The notes beneath the pieces were generated by a model that did not search any database, was not told the origin of the DNA, and was given only the letters and a program-made list of their open reading frames with translations. The position numbers were made by a program, and so were the translations under genes. 46,148 nucleotides of DNA from the NCBI GenBank assembly GCA_035448625.1, contig DAOTJI010000011.1, positions 1-46,148 of the forward strand, read 5' to 3'. The stretch's first letter is position 1, and each line of letters begins with the position of its first letter. Source of the DNA: UBA8904 sp035448625 (GTDB taxonomy: Bacteria > Desulfobacterota > Syntrophia > Syntrophales > Smithellaceae). This document shows positions 40,137-46,148 of this stretch, piece after piece.

Positions 40137-41411
40137 CTACTCAATCGTTCCGTCCTCCAGGCCCGCCTCCCGGCGGCAGTGATCACGGAAATGGTTTACC
40201 GCGATGAAAAATTCCCGCATCATGACCACCCACCAGTAGCGCCCGCGCGGCGTCAAATGCAAACAGGGCGAAAAGTAGCGAAACGATCCGGCCAGGGTAA
40301 ACGCGGCCGTTTCCTTCCACAAGGTTTTCAAAAACCGTCCGCCGTATTTCTTCTCCATCTCCTCGACATTCATCCGGGTGCTGAAAAGCTTCATCAAAAA
40401 GTCGTAGCGCATCCGGTCCGGCAGGTCAAACCGTCGCGAAGCCTGAAGCGGCAGGCGATCTTTCAACAAATCTTGAATGTACTTTTCAATATCGAAGGTG
40501 TTGGCGTAGCACATGCCCTGCAGGTAGCCGATGGCGCCGCTTCCCAGTCCCGCGTATTCGTCAAAATCCACGACGTACTCGTCGATGAGCGATTGGGCGG
40601 CCTTCTTGCGCGAAAAGCACCAGGCCGACGATGCATCGTAATGCGGCTCCAGGCGGCGCCGGATCAGCCGGAAAAACGACGGTTCCCGCCGGAAATTGAC
40701 GTCGCCCAGCGTTTTCTGCATCCGCCGGCGGGCGAACTCGGAAACCATCAGGGGATAAAACGTGATCTGCTGCATCCCGAGTTTCAGCAAAATCGCCAGA
40801 TCGGCTTCCAGCATTTTTTCGGTCTGTTCGGGAAAGTTGAAGATCATGTCGGCGTTGAGCGTTTCAAAAGCCCCCTGCGCGGAGCTGAGGCGCGCCGCGA
40901 TGTCTTCCCCCGACCCGTATTTGTCGTAGCGCACCATCTTCATCAGCAGGCCGTCGTTGAAAGTTTGCACACCCACGGAAAGCCGATGAACTCCCGCCCG
41001 CTGCAGGGCGGAAAGATGGGCGTCCGTCAGGTGATTCGGGTTGGTCTCCACCGAAACGGATTCGATGGGGAACAAATCCCTTGCAATCTGAATCGTTTCC
41101 GCCAGTTCATCCATCAATACCGTCGGGGTTCCGCCGCCCACGTAAAGTCCGGAAAACCGATATCCCTGGCGGCGGTAAAGGGCCATTTCCCGGCGCAGGG
41201 CCGCATGATAGCTCCGGGCCAGCGGTTCATCGAAACGAATGCGATGAAAGGTACAGTAGGGGCACAGCTCTTCGCAAAAAGGAATATGGAGATACAGCAG
41301 ACGCGGACGTTCATCGGTGCAGGCGGGCAAGCCGGGTGCTGCACCGTTTTGAAAATTCAGGGCGCGGGCAAACTGTTTTTTCGCCGTATGGGCGACGATG
41401 GAATGGATCAC
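40137..41411 (-). CDS. HemN/HemW-like radical SAM protein
   Basis: 424 residues from GTG 41411 (no good ribosome-binding site; start tentative). Radical SAM CxxxCxxC cysteines Cys46, Cys50 and Cys53 in PFCEELCPYC, then GGGTPTVL and the SVETNP and RLSVGVQTFND blocks typical of coproporphyrinogen III dehydrogenase-like enzymes. The family also contains HemW (heme chaperone) and ChuW/HutW-like heme-degrading enzymes, so the exact role is open. It is first in the run of minus-strand genes ending in the acyl-CoA synthetase cluster; selA follows 64 bp downstream. Confidence 0.85.
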   Translation of the reverse strand: MIHSIVAHTAKKQFARALNFQNGAAPGLPACTDERPRLLYLHIPFCEELCPYCTFHRIRFDEPLARSYHAALRREMALYRRQGYRFSGLYVGGGTPTVLMDELAETIQIARDLFPIESVSVETNPNHLTDAHLSALQRAGVHRLSVGVQTFNDGLLMKMVRYDKYGSGEDIAARLSSAQGAFETLNADMIFNFPEQTEKMLEADLAILLKLGMQQITFYPLMVSEFARRRMQKTLGDVNFRREPSFFRLIRRRLEPHYDASSAWCFSRKKAAQSLIDEYVVDFDEYAGLGSGAIGYLQGMCYANTFDIEKYIQDLLKDRLPLQASRRFDLPDRMRYDFLMKLFSTRMNVEEMEKKYGGRFLKTLWKETAAFTLAGSFRYFSPCLHLTPRGRYWWVVMMREFFIAVNHFRDHCRREAGLEDGTIE

Positions 41412-41492
41412 AATGCAAGGTCTTTCGCTGTATTCCGGTTAACGGTATGATTGTTTAACAAAAGATGGGGACAATTTGCAAGCTTGGTTTGC

Positions 41493-41521
41493 TTGAAATA
41501 ACGGCTGATCGGTGTTATAGG
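41493..41521 (+). promoter_or_regulatory. Promoter for the def-gcv operon
   Basis: TTGAAA (41493-41498), 17 bp, TATAGG (41516-41521). The leader to def would be about 25 nt, too short for a glycine riboswitch. Confidence 0.5.
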
Positions 41522-41552
41522 TCTTGAAAAATCAGCGAACCGGTGCAAAAAA

Positions 41553-42110
41553 ATGGCCCCCAAAAGAGTTTTAACCCTTTGGAATGACGACGGTATCAAC
41601 GAAGCGGATTCTTCCGTCCTTCGAAAAAAATCGGTGGAGATGAAAATACCGCTCGACGCCGCGGAAAAAGCCGAAATCCAGGCGCTCGTCGATTCCTTTA
41701 CCTGCCGGGACGACGCCTCGGGGCTGGCCGGTCCCCAGATCGGCGTGAATAAAAGAATCATCATTTTCCGCAACAAACCGGGCAATGACCGGAAGAAAAA
41801 AATGTCCCCGGAGGATTACGATGTTCTGGTCAATCCGCGTATAACCCAGGCACGCGGCGAGAAGGTGGCGGCGACTGAAGGGTGTCTTTCCTGCCCGGAC
41901 ATTCAAATTGATGTGGAGCGGTTTCCCGAAATCAAGGTTCGCGCCTTGAACGAAAAAGGCGAAAAAATCAGCAAGCGCTACCTGGACTGGACCGCCCGGG
42001 TGGTGCAGCATGAAATCGACCATCTGGACGGCAAACTCATCGTGGATTATGAGGGAACCCTCTACTACCCGAAAAGCAAACAGGCCCTGATCGACAAGCT
42101 TTTCAAATAG
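41553..42110 (+). CDS. def: Peptide deformylase
   Basis: 185 residues. Removes the formyl group from N-formyl-Met. Motif I is SGLAGPQIG (a variant of GLAAPQ with Gly at position 60), motif II EGCLS with metal ligand Cys111, motif III QHEIDHLDG with His153, Glu154 and His157. No strong ribosome-binding site is seen. gcvT starts 31 bp downstream, so def probably leads the operon. It may be one of several deformylases in the genome. Confidence 0.93.
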   Translation: MAPKRVLTLWNDDGINEADSSVLRKKSVEMKIPLDAAEKAEIQALVDSFTCRDDASGLAGPQIGVNKRIIIFRNKPGNDRKKKMSPEDYDVLVNPRITQARGEKVAATEGCLSCPDIQIDVERFPEIKVRALNEKGEKISKRYLDWTARVVQHEIDHLDGKLIVDYEGTLYYPKSKQALIDKLFK

Positions 42111-42141
42111 CAGCAGCATCGACGAAAGAGGATCGCTTTTC

Positions 42142-43233
42142 ATGAAAAAAACGCCTTTGTACGACCGTCATGCCGCCCTGAACGCCAAAATCATCGACTT
42201 CGGCGGCTGGGCCCTGCCCGTACAATACACCAGCGTCATGGAAGAGCATCGAACAACCCGGGCCTGCGCCTCTGTCTTTGACATCTGCCACATGGGAGAA
42301 ATGGAAGTGAGAGGGCCCCGGGCGCTGGATCTGCTCCAGTATGCCCTGACGCGCGACCTGGCGGAGCAAAAAACCGGACAGATCAAGCTCTCCGCGCTGC
42401 TCAATGACCGGGGCGGCATCATTGACGACCTGACCGTGTATAAAATGGACCGCGACGTCTACATGCTCGTGACCAACGCCACGACGCGCGAATCCGATTT
42501 AAAAAGGATTCAATCCATCCTGGAGGAAAAAAAGTTTGACGCTTCTCTCTCGGACGTGAGCGACCGGACCGGCAAACTGGATTTGCAGGGACCTCGCTCG
42601 GAAGAGATTTTGCAGCCTCTGACGCCGGCCGATTTAAAAACCCTTCGTTTCTACTGGTTTATCCCCTCGCAGGTAGCCGGAATTCCGGCCATCATTTCCC
42701 GCAGCGGCTACACGGGCGAAGACGGTTTCGAAATTTACGCCGCCGCCGAAAAAATCGGCGCAATCTGGGACAGTCTCATGGACGCAGGCGCTCCGCAGGG
42801 CATGAAACCGGCCGGGCTGGGCGCGCGAGACACCCTTCGCCTGGAGTCCGGCATGATGCTCAACGGTCAGGATATCACGCAGGAGACCTGCCCGCTGGAG
42901 GTTCCCTATGCCTGGCTGGTGGACTGGAACAAGGATTTTGCCGGGAAAGCCGCGCTTTCGGCCTTGAAGCGGGCCGGCATTCGCAAAAAGCTGGCCGGCT
43001 TCGAGATGACCGGACGCGGCATCGCACGTCACGGCTATCCGGTAATCAAGGACGGCCGGACGATCGGTTCCGTCACGTCCGGCACGCTCTCGCCGACGCT
43101 CAACAAGGCGATCGGCCTGGCGTTTATCGACGCCGAAAACTCCGAGCCGGGCTCGGAAATCTCCATCGGTATCCGCGATGCCGTCAGCGGAGCAAAAATC
43201 GTTCAGCTTCCCTTCTATAAAAGACAAAAATAA
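42142..43233 (+). CDS. gcvT: Glycine cleavage system T protein (aminomethyltransferase)
   Basis: 363 residues. Transfers the aminomethyl carbon from the lipoyl arm of H protein to tetrahydrofolate and releases ammonia. Family features: DFGGWALPVQY, DICHMGEMEVRGP, GYTGEDGFEIY and GLGARDTLRLESGMMLNGQDI. GAGGAT precedes the ATG. gcvH follows 20 bp downstream. Confidence 0.97.
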   Translation: MKKTPLYDRHAALNAKIIDFGGWALPVQYTSVMEEHRTTRACASVFDICHMGEMEVRGPRALDLLQYALTRDLAEQKTGQIKLSALLNDRGGIIDDLTVYKMDRDVYMLVTNATTRESDLKRIQSILEEKKFDASLSDVSDRTGKLDLQGPRSEEILQPLTPADLKTLRFYWFIPSQVAGIPAIISRSGYTGEDGFEIYAAAEKIGAIWDSLMDAGAPQGMKPAGLGARDTLRLESGMMLNGQDITQETCPLEVPYAWLVDWNKDFAGKAALSALKRAGIRKKLAGFEMTGRGIARHGYPVIKDGRTIGSVTSGTLSPTLNKAIGLAFIDAENSEPGSEISIGIRDAVSGAKIVQLPFYKRQK

Positions 43234-43253
43234 ATTCCTTAAGGAGACTCGGC

Positions 43254-43652
43254 ATGTCCAAACCAAACCCCACCGACAGATGGTATTCGAAAGATCATGA
43301 ATGGATCCTGGATTTGGGCGGCAAAACGGCCTTAATCGGCATCACCGATTACGCCCAGGAAATGCTGACGGACATCGTGTTCGTGGAGCTGCCCCCGATC
43401 GGCAAAAAAGTCGCGGCGGGTGAACCGCTGGCGGTGGTGGAATCCGTCAAATCCGTATCCGACGTTTATTCGCCCGTCGGCGGAGAAGTCATCGCCGTCA
43501 ACCAGGCTCTTGAAGACGCGCCGGAACTCGTCAACCGGGACGCTTTCGGAGAGGGGTGGATCGCCCGGCTGAAAGTAACCGATCCGGAAGAGTTGAAAAC
43601 CCTTCTGGACGCCGCCGCTTATGACGCCCTGATTTTGGAGGAAAAGCACTAA
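43254..43652 (+). CDS. gcvH: Glycine cleavage system H protein
   Basis: 132 residues, lipoyl carrier of the complex. The lipoylated Lys66 lies in VVESVKSVSDVYSP; the N-terminal YSKDHEWI is typical. AAGGAGA precedes ATG 43254. It connects the decarboxylase encoded next with GcvT. Confidence 0.97.
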   Translation: MSKPNPTDRWYSKDHEWILDLGGKTALIGITDYAQEMLTDIVFVELPPIGKKVAAGEPLAVVESVKSVSDVYSPVGGEVIAVNQALEDAPELVNRDAFGEGWIARLKVTDPEELKTLLDAAAYDALILEEKH

Positions 43653-43656
43653 ATCC

Positions 43657-44982
43657 ATGGATTACTGCCCCCACACTCCCGAAGACATCGCGCAAATGCA
43701 GTCGGCCATCGGCATCAGCGGCATCGAAGAGTTGTTTGCCGACATCCCGCAAAAATTCCGCCTGCGAGAGATTCCCGGCATGTCGGCATCGCTTGCCGAG
43801 CAGGAAATCTGGGAGCTGATGCGGGCGCAGAGTGAAAAAAACTTGTTGCCGCGCGCTACGCTAACCGGCGCAGGCGCCTATCACCACTTCATTCCGGCGG
43901 TCGTGAACCACATCGTCGGACGCGCCGAATTTTACACGGCTTACACGCCCTATCAGGCGGAAATGAGCCAGGGCATTCTGCAGGCCATTTACGAATATCA
44001 GACCATGATCGCGCATCTCACCGGGACGGAAATCGCCAACGCCTCCATGTATGACGGGGCCTCGGCCATGGCGGAAGCGGCCGTCCTGTGCAACCGAATG
44101 ACCGGCCGGCCCAAAATAATCGCGGCGCGGTCGGTTCATCCCCAATACCGCCGGGTTTTGCAAACCTACCTGTGGGCCAACGGCTGCACGCTCAAGGAAA
44201 TTCCCTGGCAGCCGGAAGGGCAGATCGATCCGGCGGCGCTTTCGGCCGCGCTGGACAAGGATACGGCGGCGGTGATCGTGCAGAGCCCGAATTTTTTCGG
44301 CTGCATCGAAGATCTCCAGCCGCTGGCCGAAGCGGCCCACAAACAGGGTGCGATGCTCATCGCCGGATTTACCGACGCCACCGGCCTGGGCATTTTGAAA
44401 CCAGCGGGCGAAAGCGGAGCGGATTTCGTCGTGGGCGAGGGCCAGAGCTTCGGCAACCCGCTTGGCTTCGGCGGGCCCTATCTGGGGATTTTTGCGGCGC
44501 GGGAAAAATATCTGCGGCGCATTCCCGGCCGGCTCGCCGGCGCGACGGTCGACAAAAACGGCCGGCGCGGATTCGTGCTGACGCTGCAAACCCGCGAACA
44601 GCACATCCGCCGCGAAAAGGCGACCTCCAATATCTGCTCCAATGAGGCGCTCTGCGCGCTGGCGGCGGGGGTTTATCTGGCGGCGCTGGGCAAAAACCTG
44701 GGCAAATTGGCCTTGCTGAACGTTTACAAAACGCAGTATCTGAAAAACAAACTTCTGCAGATTCGAGGCTGGCGGGAAATTTTTTCCGCGCCGGTATACA
44801 ACGAATTCGCGCTGGGCTGTCCCGACGCGCGCCGGGTCAACGAGAAGCTGCACGGGGAGGGCCTGATCGGCGGATACGAACTTTCGGGGGACTACCCGGA
44901 GCTGGACCAGGCGCTGCTCTTTTGCGCAACGGAAATGCTGTCCAAGGAGGACATGGACCGGGTCGCGGAAATTTTGAATTAG
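43657..44982 (+). CDS. gcvPA: Glycine dehydrogenase (decarboxylating) subunit 1
   Basis: 441 residues, N-terminal half of P protein in the split form typical of anaerobes. Matching regions are YHHFIPAVVNHI, TAYTPYQAEMSQGILQAIYEYQT, NASMYDGASAMAEAA and TREQHIRREKATSNICSNEAL. It heterodimerises with GcvPB, which carries the PLP lysine. Starts 4 nt after gcvH. Confidence 0.97.
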   Translation: MDYCPHTPEDIAQMQSAIGISGIEELFADIPQKFRLREIPGMSASLAEQEIWELMRAQSEKNLLPRATLTGAGAYHHFIPAVVNHIVGRAEFYTAYTPYQAEMSQGILQAIYEYQTMIAHLTGTEIANASMYDGASAMAEAAVLCNRMTGRPKIIAARSVHPQYRRVLQTYLWANGCTLKEIPWQPEGQIDPAALSAALDKDTAAVIVQSPNFFGCIEDLQPLAEAAHKQGAMLIAGFTDATGLGILKPAGESGADFVVGEGQSFGNPLGFGGPYLGIFAAREKYLRRIPGRLAGATVDKNGRRGFVLTLQTREQHIRREKATSNICSNEALCALAAGVYLAALGKNLGKLALLNVYKTQYLKNKLLQIRGWREIFSAPVYNEFALGCPDARRVNEKLHGEGLIGGYELSGDYPELDQALLFCATEMLSKEDMDRVAEILN

Positions 44983-44992
44983 GGAAAAACGC

Positions 44993-46148
44993 ATGGAACT
45001 CATTTTTGAAATCAGCAAACCCGGGCGTTCGGCCGTCCAGATTCCCGCAAGCGACGTGCCGGCCGTCGACATCGATGCAACGATCGGCTCAAAATATCTT
45101 CGCGGCGGCCTGGATCTGCCGGAAGTGGCGGAAATCGACCTGGTGAGGCACTATACCAATTTATCGCGGCGGAACTTCGGCGTCGATCTCGGTTTTTATC
45201 CGCTGGGCTCCTGCACCATGAAATACAATCCCAAGATCAACGAAAATATCTCGGCCCTTCCCGGCTTTGCCGGCCTGCACCCGAACGCTCCTTTTGAGTT
45301 CGCGCAGGGAAGCCTGGGGCTGATGTACGACATGCAGAGGCTGCTCGCCGGTCTTTTCGGCATGGCCGACTTCACGCTGCAGCCGGCGGCGGGCGCGCAC
45401 GGCGAACTCACCGGCGTGATGATGATCCGGAAATATTTTGAAAAACGCGGCGAAAAGCGCCACCGAATCCTGATCCCCGACGCGGCGCACGGAACCAATC
45501 CCGCCTCCGGCGCGCTGTGCGGATTCGAAACGGTCACGCTGCGCTCCAACCCCGAAGGCGGCGTTGACCTGCAGCACCTGGAAGCCCTGATGACGCAGGA
45601 CACCGCCGCGCTGATGCTTACCAACCCCAACACGCTGGGCCTGTTTGAACGCAACATTGAAAAAGTGGCGGCGATCGTCCACGGTGCGGGCGGCCTGCTT
45701 TACGGCGACGGGGCGAACGCCAACGCATACCTCGGCAAAACGAGGCCCGGAGATCTGGGCTTTGACGTCCTTCAGCTAAACCTGCACAAAACCTTCTCCA
45801 CGCCGCACGGCGGCGGCGGCCCGGGCAGCGGCCCGGTGGGTGTGGCGGAACCGCTGGTCGATTTTCTGCCGGTGCCCCGCGTGGTGAAAAACGGCGAGAC
45901 CTACCGCCTGTCGGAAGATTTTCCCGACACCATCGGCCGCGTCCGCGCTTTTTACGGAAACTTCACGGTCATCGTCAAAGCCTATGCCTACCTCCGTTCG
46001 CTGGGCGGGGAAGGCCTTCGGCGCGCGACGGAAATGGCCGTGCTCAACGCAAACTACATTCAGCGTAGGCTGAAGCCGCATTTCGACCTTCCCTATGACC
46101 GGATCTGCATGCACGAATGCGTTTTTTCCGGAAACCGACAGGCGGCCG
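44993..46148 (+). CDS. gcvPB: Glycine dehydrogenase (decarboxylating) subunit 2 (partial)
   Basis: 385 codons visible from ATG 44993, truncated by the right edge; a full gene is about 480-500 codons. PLP-binding Lys266 lies in LNLHKTFSTPHGGGGPG; other blocks are FYPLGSCTMKYNPKINE, LIPDAAHGTNPASGA and TNPNTLGLFE. Catalyses glycine decarboxylation with transfer of the aminomethyl group to lipoyl-GcvH. Confidence 0.97.
   Translation, partial: MELIFEISKPGRSAVQIPASDVPAVDIDATIGSKYLRGGLDLPEVAEIDLVRHYTNLSRRNFGVDLGFYPLGSCTMKYNPKINENISALPGFAGLHPNAPFEFAQGSLGLMYDMQRLLAGLFGMADFTLQPAAGAHGELTGVMMIRKYFEKRGEKRHRILIPDAAHGTNPASGALCGFETVTLRSNPEGGVDLQHLEALMTQDTAALMLTNPNTLGLFERNIEKVAAIVHGAGGLLYGDGANANAYLGKTRPGDLGFDVLQLNLHKTFSTPHGGGGPGSGPVGVAEPLVDFLPVPRVVKNGETYRLSEDFPDTIGRVRAFYGNFTVIVKAYAYLRSLGGEGLRRATEMAVLNANYIQRRLKPHFDLPYDRICMHECVFSGNRQAA

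Noticed and set aside
41412..41552. Glycine riboswitch upstream of the gcv operon
   Set aside because: The predicted leader is too short, and no paired glycine-aptamer pattern is visible.

Overview
The window looks like a chromosomal segment of a Gram-negative, anaerobic bacterium, most likely a Desulfobacterota (deltaproteobacterial) lineage near Syntrophus or Smithella. The basis is gene content and style: LPS precursor genes (hldD, kdsB), lipoproteins, selA, a Tat system with one TatA and one TatC, a split glycine decarboxylase (gcvPA/gcvPB), acyl-CoA ligases of both the AMP-forming and the ADP-forming kind, a MaoC hydratase pair, and many PAS and NtrC-type regulators in GC-rich DNA. The taxonomic guess is inference. 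No phage, insertion sequence, CRISPR array or rRNA was seen. Most of the window is core metabolism plus a few accessory envelope and signalling genes.

Layout. 1-2265 (minus): a secreted protein with a Pro-rich PVTPP-type tail that runs off the left edge, then a lipoprotein with a consensus promoter. 2406-2480 (minus): tRNA-Gly(CCC). 2721-7192 (plus): release factor 3 and a soluble four-PAS hybrid histidine kinase. 7273-9806: a BaiN/HI0933-type flavoprotein divergent from a DUF2600/YtpB-type terpene synthase. 9985-10937 (plus): two small exported proteins, the first behind a sigma-54-like promoter and the second built of near-identical Lys/Ala-rich repeats, followed by a strong terminator. 11089-13968: a membrane histidine kinase and an NtrC-type regulator, tail to tail with 3 bp between them. 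14001-14932 (minus): a HadA/HadB-like MaoC pair upstream of the regulator. 15066-18622: a zinc-ribbon protein, a CsgG-like exported protein, an FmdB-type protein, a patatin and a small membrane protein. 18788-21924 (plus): tatA, tatC and a class A penicillin-binding protein.

21947-27372 (plus) is a branched-chain amino acid operon, ilvB-ilvN-ilvC-ilvD. It is preceded by a leader peptide with a Leu-Val-Val-Val-Val-Val run and mutually exclusive antiterminator and terminator hairpins, i.e. a textbook attenuator. A long imperfect palindrome separates ilvC from ilvD. A 33-residue ORF with a strong ribosome-binding site lies at 27416-27517 (minus). A lipase-like lipoprotein follows and overlaps kdsB tail to tail.

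29551-41411 is all on the minus strand. Read in its own direction it runs: HemN-type radical SAM protein, selA, rluD, pgeF, ADP-forming acyl-CoA synthetase alpha, beta and a second alpha subunit, AMP-forming acyl-CoA ligase, hldD, kdsB. 41553 to the right edge (plus) is def-gcvT-gcvH-gcvPA-gcvPB, with the last gene truncated by the window.

The strongest items for follow-up are the ilv attenuator, the sigma-54/NtrC/secreted-protein neighbourhood, the DUF2600 terpene synthase, the two-alpha/one-beta acyl-CoA synthetase cluster, the unannotated small ORF and the palindromic repeat. I did not see a clearly new multi-gene defence or mobile system.
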